DNA of 64,000 nt from Sporosarcina beigongshangi (GCF_016820535.1 NZ_JADHDY010000019.1:25047-89046), one strand, 5' to 3'; counted from the first letter of the stretch, positions 52,501 through 60,744 are shown. A program made the numbers and translations. Notes: generated from the sequence alone by a model not told the origin.

Positions 52501-52736
52501 CAACTGGTGCCCCACGGCGGCCCCCACGGGGTACCCACGGAAAACGGTTCATAGCCGGCCCCGGCCCCGGCGGGAAGGCCCAGCGCCACGGCAGGGGAAA
52601 CGGGTTCGCCCTGCCCGCCCTCAACATGCCAGGCCGTCAGTTCCAGGGGTGCCACGGGCGTGTGGACGGCGGGAATGATCCGCTCGGTGAGGACCCGCTT
52701 GAGCCGGTCGTGGATGAGACCGTGCTTGTCGTGCAT
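49569..52736 (-). CDS. GH38 alpha-mannosidase
   Basis: A 1055-residue cytosolic zinc-dependent alpha-mannosidase. The N-terminal beta domain comes first; the catalytic barrel begins with GHAHIDSAWLWP (287-298), supplying His288 and Asp290-region zinc ligands. The nucleophile is Asp402 in WLPDSFGYSAALPQ. VPFGWGDGGGGPTREML is a further conserved site. The C-terminal half holds the beta-sandwich domains. It would trim alpha-linked mannose from imported mannan or N-glycan pieces. A Gly/Ala-rich insert at about 142-162 is unusual for the family. It is the first gene of a two-gene operon with the GH5-like enzyme. Confidence 0.93.
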   Translation of the reverse strand: MHDKHGLIHDRLKRVLTERIIPAVHTPVAPLELTAWHVEGGQGEPVSPAVALGLPAGAGAGYEPFSVGTPWGPPWGTSWIHLTGTVPPEAAGQTVELVIDLGFSQSWPGFQAEGLVYRPDGTTVKALNPLNTWVPLDGIAPGGVAGGGAAASGGGAGLARGGEKVDLYVEAAANPFVFTDNPFIPTQLGEKSTAGDTPRYMMARADINVFNTEVWELVQDLEVLDQLQNELDLGNPRRWDILYAMERALDAVSLTDVPGTAAAARAQLAEVLAQPANASAHRITAIGHAHIDSAWLWPVRETVRKVARTTSSVATLLELYPEFQFAMSSAQQYEWLKEQRPEVFARVKAAVAEGRLIPVGGMWVESDTNMVGSEAMARQFSYGQRFFRENFGMECQEVWLPDSFGYSAALPQIVKQAGAKWFLTQKISWNTVNKFPHHTFNWEGIDGTRVFTHFPPVDTYNSQLSGQELAHAERNFRDKGAAKNSLVPFGWGDGGGGPTREMLARAKRTKSLEGSPQVTIASPAEFFTAAEAEYPNAPVWKGELYLEIHRGTYTSQALTKQGNRRSEHLLREAELWSATAAARGLIDYPHDELDRLWKLVLLNQFHDILPGSSIAWVHREAAEQYAKIAQELQEIIGKATMALVPPEDGHLPESAVDLARLVHFNSSPYPRRGIAPLSAGVPAPDTAEVTVERDGSDVVVRNGLITVRFGADGVIGSIVDVAADRELVPEGQGANLLQLHADFPNMWDAWDIDEFYKNTVTDLRELDSMEVTMLGDQPEITVKRTFRKSHITQRVRIAPDSKVITVYNEVDWHEQETLLKAAFPLDVHADNARFETQYGHIQRATHENTSWDNARFEVCAHRWVHVGEPGFGAAVVNDSTYGHDVSRHPGANGSSFSTVRLSLLRGPRFPDPETDQGQHHFTYGLAVGADVQDAVAAGYAMNLPWHGIPAEVPGVAVEPLVRTDTSAALIEAVKLADDRSGDVIVRLYEPLGARAKVTLSASFPVASVAENNLLEQPYDAGSLTLGAPDASGNPAMTLALRPFQILTLRLQKGNK

Positions 52737-52961
52737 GAGTGTGGACCTTCCGTGGCGGCCGGTGGAGCGCTTGAAAATTCAGTCTAGTGTGGCAGCTCAC
52801 GCCATGGCGCATAAGCCGGGAAGTTCCAAACACCAGCGGGAAAAGTGGGCCATGCAGAGGCGGCCGGCCAGTGGGATTCGGCGGAATTCCCGAAGGTGCC
52901 GCTCCGCGGGTGCGCTGCCCGGTGGTATTGCGCCGGGCGGTCCCTGGTACATGGCCATGCA

Positions 52962-53133
52962 CGCATATGTCCTGAGCGTGGACAACCCCCATTGCTACGA
53001 GGGCGTCGACCCGTCCCCACCGGAAAATTTCACCCGCCCGTGGTTTCCCTGGGCCAAATCCATGTTTGCCGAACTGCTGCAGGACTCCTGCGGGACGGGC
53101 GGCGCGTCCCGTGACCACCTGAATTCCTCTTAG
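52962..53133 (+). pseudogene. Probable remnant of a GH125-type exo-alpha-1,6-mannosidase
   Basis: The frame gives YVLSVDNPHCYEG, joined directly to NFTRPWFPWAKSMFAELL, then a stop. The first piece resembles an internal LSxDNPxxYEG stretch of GH125 enzymes and the second their C-terminal end (FTRPWFxWANxxFxEL). Everything between is missing. The preceding 160 bases show no other convincing similarity. With the GH38 gene divergent from it, this looks like a deleted mannosidase gene. The identification rests on memory of the family and short matches. Confidence 0.55.
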
Positions 53134-53142
53134 AGTGGAGCC

Positions 53143-54255
53143 ATGACTTCTTCCCAGGGTTTCACCGCCGAAAAATTTGCCCCTGTCCGCGAGCTCTTTG
53201 ATTCCATGCTCGACGCCGACCCCGCCTACAGTGCGCAGCTCGCCGTCTACGTCGGAGGAGAGAAGGCGATTGACCTGGTGGGCGGGCCGAACTCCTCCGC
53301 TGACTCGGTGACCGGCGTGTTCTCCTGCTCCAAGGGCGTGGCTGCGCTGGCGTTCAGCCTGCTGGTCCAGGACGGGCACGTTGACCTCGATGCTGCGGTT
53401 GCCAGCTACTGGCCCGAGTTTGCACAAAACGGCAAGGCTGCCGTGACCGTCCGCCAGCTGCTCTCACACCAGGCCGGACTTGTGGGCGTGCAGGGCGGCT
53501 TTGCCATGGAGGAGTACAACGACCTGCCCGCCGTGGCGGACCGGCTGGCGGCCCTGGCGCCCATGTGGCGCCCGGGCAGCGGCGTCTTCGGCTACCACGC
53601 CCTGACCATGGGCGTCTTCCTGGAGGAACTGTGCCGCCGCACCACCGGCGAACGCCTGCAGGACGTGTACAACCGCCGAATCCGCGTGCCTCTTGACGCC
53701 GGCATGTTCCTGGGCCTGCCGGAGTCCGAAGACCACCGCTACCGTCCAGTGCTTTTCGACGAGCAGCCGGCACCGGCGTTCTTTGACCCGCACTCCATAG
53801 CGGGCGTCTCAGGCAATGTGCAGGCCGGGGAGCTCCTAGGCATGCCGAACCTGCGCAGCATCCGGGCCGAAGGCAGCACCAGCGGTGCCGGCGTGGGATC
53901 GGCAGACGGCCTGGCCCGCGTATATGCCGGCGCCATCACGGGAATCGACGGCGTGCCCGCCTACCTGAACGAGAAGACCATCGAGCTCATGACCGAAGAG
54001 CAGGTGTGGGGCCTGGATCGGGTCTTCTGTGACACGAGCGCCTTCGCCATCACCTTCATGAAGTCGCATCCCCGCATGGACTTTGGCAGCGCGCAGGCCT
54101 TCGGCCACGAAGGCGCCAACGCCGCCATGGGCTACGCCGATCCCCTCTACGGCGTCGGGTTTGGCTATGTTCCCGCCAAGAACGAGGAAGGCACCACCAC
54201 CGGCCGCGCCCTGCAGCTGAGCGCCGCCGTCCGGACGGTCCTGCTCACTTCCTGA
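53143..54255 (+). CDS. Serine hydrolase of the beta-lactamase (class C/EstB) family
   Basis: A 370-residue protein with no signal peptide. The SxxK motif is FSCSKG (Ser61, Lys64). The Tyr motif is FGYHALTMG, and the third element GHEGANAAMGYADP replaces the KTG box. It is most like EstB-type esterases. TVRQLLSHQAGL is the conserved segment before the Tyr site. The substrate is unknown, probably an ester. GGAG lies close before the ATG. Confidence 0.9.
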   Translation: MTSSQGFTAEKFAPVRELFDSMLDADPAYSAQLAVYVGGEKAIDLVGGPNSSADSVTGVFSCSKGVAALAFSLLVQDGHVDLDAAVASYWPEFAQNGKAAVTVRQLLSHQAGLVGVQGGFAMEEYNDLPAVADRLAALAPMWRPGSGVFGYHALTMGVFLEELCRRTTGERLQDVYNRRIRVPLDAGMFLGLPESEDHRYRPVLFDEQPAPAFFDPHSIAGVSGNVQAGELLGMPNLRSIRAEGSTSGAGVGSADGLARVYAGAITGIDGVPAYLNEKTIELMTEEQVWGLDRVFCDTSAFAITFMKSHPRMDFGSAQAFGHEGANAAMGYADPLYGVGFGYVPAKNEEGTTTGRALQLSAAVRTVLLTS

Positions 54256-54280
54256 GGTGCGGCTCCGGAGCCCGGTGTCG

Positions 54281-54835
54281 TCAGCGCATGCCGTAACGGT
54301 TATAGACGGTGCCGTTGCCGAAGCTCCGCTGTTCCAGCAGGGTGAGGTCGAGGCGGACGTTGTCCGGCAGCGCCCGGAGCCCGCCACCCACCAGGACCGG
54401 CAGGACGAGCAGGTGGATTTCGTCGACAAGCCCTGCGGCGATCGCCTGGCCCGCCAGGCCGGCCCCGCCCACCATGATGTCCCGTTCCGCGGCAGCTTTC
54501 AGGCGCCGCACGTCCTCCGGGTTAAATGACCGCTCAATCCGCGTTCTGGGGGTCGACGGTGATTCCAGCGTGGTGGAGTACACGACCTTGTCGGCAGCCC
54601 GCCAGTGCTGGGCAAATTCCACCTGGTCCGGGAACTCCTCCGGCGCATCCAGGGTCTCCCAGATGGCCATGAGGTTGTACAGCCGCCGCCCGTACAAGTG
54701 CGTGCCAATGGTGCGCTGCAGCTCGCCGTGAAACGCGATCACTTCCTCGCTGGGCGCCGTCCAGTCGAATCGTCCCCCGGTGTCGGCAACGTATCCGTCC
54801 ACCGACATGTTGTTGATGTACAGCAGCTTGGCCAT
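54281..54835 (-). CDS. Dihydrofolate reductase-like / RibD C-terminal domain protein
   Basis: A 184-residue protein. It starts KLLYINNMSVDGYVADTGG; the ERDIMVGGAGLAGQAIAAGL and DEIHLLVLPVLVGGGLRAL segments are typical of the RibD C-terminal (dihydrofolate-reductase-like) family. NADPH-dependent reduction of an unknown substrate is expected. I start at 54835 because AGGAA precedes that ATG by about five bases. It converges on the serine hydrolase gene with a 25-bp gap. Confidence 0.88.
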   Translation of the reverse strand: MAKLLYINNMSVDGYVADTGGRFDWTAPSEEVIAFHGELQRTIGTHLYGRRLYNLMAIWETLDAPEEFPDQVEFAQHWRAADKVVYSTTLESPSTPRTRIERSFNPEDVRRLKAAAERDIMVGGAGLAGQAIAAGLVDEIHLLVLPVLVGGGLRALPDNVRLDLTLLEQRSFGNGTVYNRYGMR

Positions 54836-54851
54836 GGCCGTTCCTTTCGTG

Positions 54852-56384
54852 TCAGCGGAGATCACTCAGGGCCTCCGGCACGGCCCGGTGGAATGTGGGG
54901 TATGCGTAGATCATGGTTTCCAGCACGCTGACGGGGATCCGGGCGTGCACGGCCAGCGCCAGCATCGACAGCACCTCCCCGCCCAGGGGGCCCACGGAGG
55001 TGGCGCCCACCAATATGCCGGTTCCGGCATCTTCGACCACCTTGATGAAGCCGTCGCCGCCGGGCCCGTGGATCCACCCGCGTGTGGAGGCTCCCAGCTC
55101 GGTGAAGCCGGTCCGCACGGTGACGCCGGACTCTCGGGCCTGCGCCTCGGTCATGCCCACCGCGCCGATTTCAGGGTCCGTAAATGTAACGTGCGGCACC
55201 GCGTGTCCCTCGGAAACGCCCCTGTCCCGGCCTCCCGTGGACGAGTCGAGGCCGGCCCGCGCGAGGATGTGTCCGGCGGCGATGTTGCCCTGGTACATGG
55301 ACATGTGGGTGAAGGCGCCCACACCGGCGGCGTCACCAATCAGGTAAGTCCCGTGTGCCAGCTGCATGTGCCCGTCCACGGCCGGCGCGCGGCTGCCGTC
55401 CCATTCGATGCCTGCCGCAGCAAGTCCGACGGCGGCCAGCGCCGGGGTGCGACCCGTCGCCACGAGCAGTTGTGTGGCTGAGAGACGTGCCGTTGCGGGA
55501 CGGTCCCCGGCACCTCTGGAGAGGGCAGGGCTGCCCCCGGCATCCGCCTCTGCGCCAGCAACTTCCACGGTGAAGCGGCCGTCTGCATGGGACACCGCGG
55601 CGACGTCGCGGTGGTGGAGGATTTCCACGCCTTCCTCCCGCAGCACCGTTTCCAGCAGCTCCGCGGCTTCCGGTTCCTCCCGAGAGAGCAGCCGGGAACC
55701 GCGAAGGACCATGGTGACCTTTGTGCCGAAGCGGGAAAAGGCCTGGGCGAGTTCCACGGCGATGGGGCCGCCGCCCCACACGATCAGGGAGTCGGGTGCT
55801 TCGGACGCCTGCACAGCCTCCCGGTTGGTCCAAAAGGGCGTGTCTGCAAGCCCCGGAACATCAGGAACGGACGGGTTGGTGCCCGGGTTGAGCACAACGG
55901 CGAGGCGCGCGCGGAAGGTGCGTTCGCCGTCGGGCAATGCTGTGGTGCCTGCAGACGTGGTGCTGCCGTCCGTGGGCGGGGAGACGGTGACCTCCCGCGG
56001 GCCGGTGAGCCGGCCGGTGCCGCGCACCAGCATCCCGCCCTTGCCGGTGAAGCGTTGGGCGGCAACGGCGTCGTCCCAGTTGTCAGTTGCCTCGGAGCGG
56101 ATGCGCCGGGCCGCCATGGTGAAGTCGGGCGACACGGTGGCTGCACCGGCAAGCAAGGGAACACGCCGCGCCTCGGCCAGCGTGTTGGCGGCCCGGATCA
56201 TCATTTTGGACGGGATGCAGCCGTAATACGGGCACTCCCCGCCGACCAGCCTCGCCTCAACGCCCACCACGGAAAGGCCGGCCGCGGCCAGCTCTCCCGC
56301 CAGCGACTCGCCGCCCGGGCCCATGCCCACCACAACGACGTCGACCTCTTCGGCAGGCGGCAGAGCGGCTGCGGCATATTCCAT
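54852..56384 (-). CDS. FAD-dependent pyridine nucleotide-disulfide oxidoreductase (class I-like)
   Basis: A 510-residue flavoprotein. The FAD motif is VVVGMGPGGESLAGELA. The redox-active pair is Cys51/Cys56 in GGECPYYGCIPSK. The NAD motif is IVWGGGPIAVELAQAF, and the second FAD motif is HGTYLIGDAAGVGAFTHM. The C-terminal interface end reads IYAYPTFHRAVPEAL, where lipoamide dehydrogenase has H-P-T-L-x-E. The catalytic His-x-x-x-x-Glu dyad is therefore not in its normal place. It is probably not an E3 enzyme, and its disulfide substrate is unknown. It starts 16 bases after the OpuBC-type gene stop. Confidence 0.88.
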   Translation of the reverse strand: MEYAAAALPPAEEVDVVVVGMGPGGESLAGELAAAGLSVVGVEARLVGGECPYYGCIPSKMMIRAANTLAEARRVPLLAGAATVSPDFTMAARRIRSEATDNWDDAVAAQRFTGKGGMLVRGTGRLTGPREVTVSPPTDGSTTSAGTTALPDGERTFRARLAVVLNPGTNPSVPDVPGLADTPFWTNREAVQASEAPDSLIVWGGGPIAVELAQAFSRFGTKVTMVLRGSRLLSREEPEAAELLETVLREEGVEILHHRDVAAVSHADGRFTVEVAGAEADAGGSPALSRGAGDRPATARLSATQLLVATGRTPALAAVGLAAAGIEWDGSRAPAVDGHMQLAHGTYLIGDAAGVGAFTHMSMYQGNIAAGHILARAGLDSSTGGRDRGVSEGHAVPHVTFTDPEIGAVGMTEAQARESGVTVRTGFTELGASTRGWIHGPGGDGFIKVVEDAGTGILVGATSVGPLGGEVLSMLALAVHARIPVSVLETMIYAYPTFHRAVPEALSDLR

Positions 56385-56399
56385 GGAGTGCTCCCTGGG

Positions 56400-57347
56400 T
56401 TACTTGTTGATGCCCTTGTCGGTGAGCCATGCCGCGGCCGCGACCTGAGGCTCCATCTTCTTGTCCCCTTCAACTTCGTCGCGCAGGGAGATCAGGTCCG
56501 CCGTGGTCAGGAGTTTCGAGACGTTGTTGAGTGCCGTCTTGGCCTCGTCGCTGATTCGGTCCGTCTTGACCAGCGGGAGCACCTGCTGAGCCAGCCAATT
56601 GTTCTTGGGGTCATCCAGCACCACCAGCTTGTTGGCCGGGATGGCAGGGGAGGTGGTGAAGATGTCCGCCACCTGGATCTCGTTGTTCAGCAGCGCCTTG
56701 ACCGTCAGCGGGCCGCCGCCGTCGCTGACTGGGGTGAAGGCCTTGGGCACACAGTTGTAATTCTTCTCCAGCCCGGGCAGGCCGTAGGGGCGGGTCTGGA
56801 ATTCCGGCGGGGCGCCGAGCGTGAGCTGGTCGCAGACCTTGGCCAGGTCCTCAATGGACTTCAGCTGGTACTTGGCCGCAGTCTCCGCGGTCACCACCAT
56901 GGCGTCCTTGTCCTCGGCCGTTGAGGCATCCAGGACGGACAGTCCGCTGGGCAGCTTGCCCGACAGTGCTGACAGGATCCCGGCGGGGTCGCTCACGGTG
57001 TTGGCGGTGTCAACGAAGCCAAGGAGGTTGCCGCTGTAGTCCGGGACCACGTCCACGGAACCGTCCTCGATGGCCTTGATGTAGACCTCCCGGGCGCCGA
57101 TGTTCAGCTTCGTGCTCGCCTTGACGCCCGCGGCATTGAGCGCGCCGGCGTAGATCTCGGCGATGATGGCGTTCTCCGGGAAGTTTGCCGAGCCCACAAC
57201 AATGGGCGCGCCGGCGCTGCCGGAAGCGCCGCCGGATGTCTCCGGAGCCAGTGGCGACCCGCCGCAGGCGCTCAGGGTGAGGGCCACTGACAGCCCGGCA
57301 GCGGCGCCCAGCAGGGCGCGTCGGGTGGGTGTGACGTTTTGCTTCAT
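56400..57347 (-). CDS. Glycine betaine/choline ABC transporter substrate-binding lipoprotein (OpuBC/ProX type)
   Basis: A 315-residue lipoprotein with the lipobox LSAC near residue 28. The OpuAC domain starts PIVVGSANFPENAIIAEIYAG and includes VDVVPDYSGNLLGF and ADIFTTSPAIPAN, typical of quaternary-ammonium binders. I start at MKQNVTP (57347), the natural signal-peptide start; an upstream in-frame start would add 12 residues. It is the last of the four transporter genes, 32 bases after a permease. Confidence 0.92.
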   Translation of the reverse strand: MKQNVTPTRRALLGAAAGLSVALTLSACGGSPLAPETSGGASGSAGAPIVVGSANFPENAIIAEIYAGALNAAGVKASTKLNIGAREVYIKAIEDGSVDVVPDYSGNLLGFVDTANTVSDPAGILSALSGKLPSGLSVLDASTAEDKDAMVVTAETAAKYQLKSIEDLAKVCDQLTLGAPPEFQTRPYGLPGLEKNYNCVPKAFTPVSDGGGPLTVKALLNNEIQVADIFTTSPAIPANKLVVLDDPKNNWLAQQVLPLVKTDRISDEAKTALNNVSKLLTTADLISLRDEVEGDKKMEPQVAAAAWLTDKGINK

Positions 57348-57379
57348 GATTTCTCTTCCGCTTTGTCCGACATGACTTT

Positions 57380-58150
57380 TCACGACTGTGCCACCACTGG
57401 ATCAGGCTCCGTTGCCTGCGAAACGTTCCGCAGCCCGGGCGACACCACGGTGCGCTGCAGCAGGGCCAAAAGGCCGTCCAGCACAATGGCCAGGACGGCA
57501 ATCACCACGGCACCGCCCAATACCTGACCGTAGTCCTGCACAGCCAATCCATCAATGATGAACCTGCCCAACCCGCCCAAACTGATGAACGCCACCACGG
57601 CAACTGTGGAAACCACCTGCAGCACGGCGGAGCGCAGCCCGCCCAGCATGACAGGCAGCCCGTTGGGGACCTCCACGCCGAACAGGATCTGCGGCTCGCG
57701 CATGCCCACGGCCCTGGCAGCATCCACGAGGTCCCGGTCCACGGCGGAAATGCCGGCATAGGTGCCTGTCAGGATGGGTGGTACGGCCAGCAGCACCAGC
57801 GACCAGATGGCCGGCATGAGCGAAAGCGTGTTGGTCGCGATGAGCGCGAACAGTGTCATGATGCCCAGGGTGGGCAGTGCCCGAAGCATGCCCGACATGG
57901 CAATGACGACGACGCGTCCCCGGCCGGTGTGCCCCACGTACAGTCCGATCGGGACGGCTATGGCAAGGGATATTGCCAGGGTGAGGCCCGTGTATCCCAG
58001 ATGTTCCACGAGGCGTGTGGGGATGCCCGCCGGGCCCTGCCAGTTGGCGGGGTCCATGAGCCACTGCCAGCCCTGTCCGAAGGGGTTGGCGGAGGTGTAG
58101 GCTGTGGCCGGGTATGCCCCAAGCGGCATATGGATGGCGGGGAAGCTCAC
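57380..58150 (-). CDS. Osmolyte ABC transporter permease (OpuBD/ProW type)
   Basis: A 256-residue permease with about six transmembrane segments. MRALPTLGIMTLFALI and AARAVGMREPQILFGVEVPNG (EAA loop) are typical of OpuB/ProW subunits. The GTG start at 58150 overlaps the upstream permease stop by four bases (GTGA). The N-terminal 55 residues include an extracytoplasmic-looking segment before the first core helix. Confidence 0.92.
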   Translation of the reverse strand: MSFPAIHMPLGAYPATAYTSANPFGQGWQWLMDPANWQGPAGIPTRLVEHLGYTGLTLAISLAIAVPIGLYVGHTGRGRVVVIAMSGMLRALPTLGIMTLFALIATNTLSLMPAIWSLVLLAVPPILTGTYAGISAVDRDLVDAARAVGMREPQILFGVEVPNGLPVMLGGLRSAVLQVVSTVAVVAFISLGGLGRFIIDGLAVQDYGQVLGGAVVIAVLAIVLDGLLALLQRTVVSPGLRNVSQATEPDPVVAQS

Positions 58151-58866
58151 GGAACCACCGCCGTCGTGCCGGGGGAGGCGGGCGCGGACGGGGCAGCATC
58201 CGTGGGGGCAGCCGCCGGGGAGGACACAGCCCTGCCGCTGCGCAGCCACGGTGTCAGGAGCCGTTGCAACAGCACCAAGACGACGTCCATGAGCAGGGCC
58301 AGCACAAGCGTTCCCACAATGCCCACGACGATTTCAGTGGGGAAATTGCGCTGCAGCCCGTCGGTGAAGAAGAAGCCCAGCGACGGGATGCCCAACAGGG
58401 AACCAACCGTCACGAGCGAGATGTTGCTGACCGAAATGACGCGCAGCCCGGCGAACAGGACCGGGATGGACAGCGGCAGGTCCACCTGCAGGAAACGCTG
58501 CAGCGGCCGGTATCCCATGGCGGTGGCGGACTGGCGGATGGAGTCGTCCACGGAGTTGAGCGCGTCCAGCGTGGAGCGGACAAGGAGGGCCACGGCGTAG
58601 ATGGTCAGCGCCACGATGATGTTCGCAAAGTCCAGGATCCGGGTGCCGAGGATGCCCGGCAGGATCACAAACAGGGCCAGCGACGGGATCGTGTACAGCA
58701 GCGATCCCACCGACAGGATGATGCCGCCGGCCGTTTTGTGGAGCCGGGCCAGCTGAGCCAGCGGGATCGCGATGGCCACGCTGAGCGCCAGCGGCACCAC
58801 GGCCTGGACCAGGTGGTAGCCCGTCAGCTCCAGGACCCGCGGCAGGTTGGCAAGGAACCACTCCAT
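58147..58866 (-). CDS. Osmolyte ABC transporter permease (OpuBB/ProW type)
   Basis: A 239-residue permease with about five or six transmembrane segments. LLYTIPSLALFVILPGILG and SIRQSATAMGYRPLQRFLQV (EAA loop) identify it as the partner of the downstream permease. An Ala/Pro-rich cytoplasmic tail ends it. It begins 16 bases after the ATPase stop. Confidence 0.92.
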   Translation of the reverse strand: MEWFLANLPRVLELTGYHLVQAVVPLALSVAIAIPLAQLARLHKTAGGIILSVGSLLYTIPSLALFVILPGILGTRILDFANIIVALTIYAVALLVRSTLDALNSVDDSIRQSATAMGYRPLQRFLQVDLPLSIPVLFAGLRVISVSNISLVTVGSLLGIPSLGFFFTDGLQRNFPTEIVVGIVGTLVLALLMDVVLVLLQRLLTPWLRSGRAVSSPAAAPTDAAPSAPASPGTTAVVP

Positions 58867-58882
58867 CAGCTGGCCCCGCCCA

Positions 58883-60082
58883 TCAGTGCCGGCCTTCGCG
58901 GGCGGCCTCGATCGCGGCCAACACGTCCCCGGCTTGCACGACGCCGGTTACGCGCCCTTCGCTGTCAACGGCAACTCCCAGCCCGGAAGGGGAGGACAAC
59001 GCCGCGTCGAGGGCGTTGCGGAGGGAATCGCCCGCGTGGAACAGGGAGCCGCCGGGAACCAGTTCCGTGGTGGAGGCCCCGGCCATGACCAGCCCTGATG
59101 TGCCCGGCGCGTACCAGCCCAGCGGCCGGCGGTCCGCATCGACGGCGAGGGTCCAATGGGCGGCGGCAGCAGCGGCGTCGTGCGCGGGGTCATCGGCGCG
59201 CAGTGCACCGCCCGCTGGTGCAGTGGGGGCCGGATGCAGCGGAACGTCCCCGCCCGGGTTGAAGGAGAGGTGCCGGAAGCCGCGGTCGCGGCCCACGAAG
59301 TTGGCGACGAAATCGTCGACTGGTGCGCGCAGGATTTCCTCCGGCGGGGCGTACTGGGCCACGCGGCCGCCGGTGGCGAACACGGCCACGCGGTCGCCGA
59401 GGAGGGTGGCCTCGTCGATGTCGTGGGTGACGAAAATGATGGTTTTGGCGAGTTCGCGCTGCAGCCGCAGCAGTTCCTGCTGGAGCTCGGCACGGACCAC
59501 GGGGTCCACGGCGGAGAAGGGCTCGTCCATGAGGAGCACGGGCGGGTCGGCGGCCAGGGCCCGGGCCACGCCGACGCGCTGCTGCTGCCCGCCGGAGAGC
59601 TGGTTGGGGTAGCGCTTGGCCATGGATGCGGGCAGTCCCACGGTTTCCAGCAGTTCAAGAGACCGCGTGCGGGCCTGGGCGCGCGGCACCTTGTTCAGCC
59701 GCAGCACGGTGGCCACGTTGTCCAGCACGGTGCGGTGGGGGAGCAGCCCGGCCTGCTGCATGACGTAGCCCATGGAGCGGCGCAGTTCGTGGGCGGGGAT
59801 GGTGGAGACATCGCGCCCGCCCACCGTGATGGTGCCGGAGGTGGGCTCCACCATGCGGTTGATCATGCGCAGCGAGGTGGTTTTCCCGCAGCCCGACGGG
59901 CCCACGAAGACGGTGATCTTGCCGGTGGCGACGCTCAGGGTAAGGTTTTCCACGGCGGCCTGGCCCGGATAAATCTTGCTGACGTTGTGGAATTCAACCA
60001 TCGCGGCACCGGCCTGGCCGATGGTTTCCTGCGCGGTGGTGCCGCCGGCCTGTGGTGCGGCGGTGGTTTCTGGAGCCGCCAT
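58883..60082 (-). CDS. Osmolyte ABC transporter ATPase (OpuBA/ProV type) with C-terminal CBS-like region
   Basis: A 399-residue ATPase. Walker A is GPSGCGKTT, the ABC signature LSGGQQQRVGVARAL, Walker B VLLMDEPFSAVD, and the switch His is in FVTHDIDEA. The last 120 residues contain two weak CBS-type repeats, including GVAVDSEGRVTGVVQAGDVL; in OpuA such domains sense ionic strength. It is the first gene of the operon. The start is ATG 60082, seven bases after AGGAA. A GTG at 60088 is less likely. Confidence 0.93.
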   Translation of the reverse strand: MAAPETTAAPQAGGTTAQETIGQAGAAMVEFHNVSKIYPGQAAVENLTLSVATGKITVFVGPSGCGKTTSLRMINRMVEPTSGTITVGGRDVSTIPAHELRRSMGYVMQQAGLLPHRTVLDNVATVLRLNKVPRAQARTRSLELLETVGLPASMAKRYPNQLSGGQQQRVGVARALAADPPVLLMDEPFSAVDPVVRAELQQELLRLQRELAKTIIFVTHDIDEATLLGDRVAVFATGGRVAQYAPPEEILRAPVDDFVANFVGRDRGFRHLSFNPGGDVPLHPAPTAPAGGALRADDPAHDAAAAAAHWTLAVDADRRPLGWYAPGTSGLVMAGASTTELVPGGSLFHAGDSLRNALDAALSSPSGLGVAVDSEGRVTGVVQAGDVLAAIEAAREGRH

Positions 60083-60202
60083 GGGCACTTCCTGACTGTG
60101 GGTGGCGTTCTTGTGGATCGTTCACCTGTGCCCCTCGATCATAAGCAGGCCCAATTTGCACAGTAAAGCGCCGCGCGCCGTGTTGGCCGGGTTTCGCTTA
60201 GC

Positions 60203-60243
60203 GCGGACGACGGCGAAAGGCGGGTTTCGCCGTCGGGCCTGGG
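60203..60243. repeat. Copy of the dispersed hairpin repeat
   Basis: The stem GACGGCGAAA...TTTCGCCGTC (about 10 bp, loop ggcggg) is embedded in the shared context GCGGACGACGGCG...CGTCGGGCCTGGG. It lies between the osmolyte operon and the VOC gene. Compare 15742, 60754 and 63879. Confidence 0.7.
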
Positions 60244-60306
60244 TTGGGTGGCGGGTCGCCGGCCCAGCTCTGGCGCCGAGGCCCGGGCCTTGGTATTTTT
60301 CAACGC

Positions 60307-60744
60307 ATGACCATCAAACTGGAGAACGTGGGCATTGCCGTTCGCGACCTTGAGGCAACCATTGCCTTTTTCACCGACCTCGGACTGACCGTGATGGGAC
60401 GCGACACGGTCAGCGGCGACTGGACCGACACCGCCGTCGGGCTCGATGGGAACCACGCCAAGATCGCCATGCTGCAGACCCCGGACGGGCATGGCCGGCT
60501 TGAGCTGTTCGAATACATCCACCCCGAAGCCATCGAAACAGAACCCACCCTGCCCAATGAGATCGGCATGCACCGGGTGGCCTTCTCCGTGGATGACATC
60601 GATGCGGCCCTCGCCGTCGCTGCCAAGCATGGCTGCTATCCGCTGCGCGGGGTGGCAACCTACCTGGACGTGTACAAGCTGAGCTACCTGCGCGGGCCCA
60701 GTGGCATCATTGTCATGCTTGCCGAGGCATTGCAGAAGGGTTGA
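60307..60744 (+). CDS. VOC-family (glyoxalase/dioxygenase-like) protein
   Basis: A 145-residue single-domain vicinal-oxygen-chelate protein. It begins KLENVGIAVRDLEATIAFFT and contains HGRLELFEYIHP, IGMHRVAFSVDDIDAAL and LSYLRGPSGIIVMLAE. These give the betaalphabetabetabeta repeats and likely metal ligands (His and Glu). The substrate is unknown. No ribosome site is visible; TATTTT about 11 bases upstream fits a leaderless transcript. Confidence 0.88.
   Translation: MTIKLENVGIAVRDLEATIAFFTDLGLTVMGRDTVSGDWTDTAVGLDGNHAKIAMLQTPDGHGRLELFEYIHPEAIETEPTLPNEIGMHRVAFSVDDIDAALAVAAKHGCYPLRGVATYLDVYKLSYLRGPSGIIVMLAEALQKG

Noticed and set aside
50919..52787. Open frame of 622 codons on the plus strand
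   Set aside because: Antisense to the GH38 alpha-mannosidase, whose catalytic motifs are clear on the other strand.
54852..56384. Flavoprotein as the E3 subunit for the 2-oxoacid dehydrogenase operon
   Set aside because: It lacks the HPTxxE catalytic end of lipoamide dehydrogenases and is 23 kb away in another operon.
55587..56924. Open frame of 445 codons on the plus strand
   Set aside because: Antisense to the flavoprotein and the osmolyte-binding lipoprotein, both of which have full family motifs.
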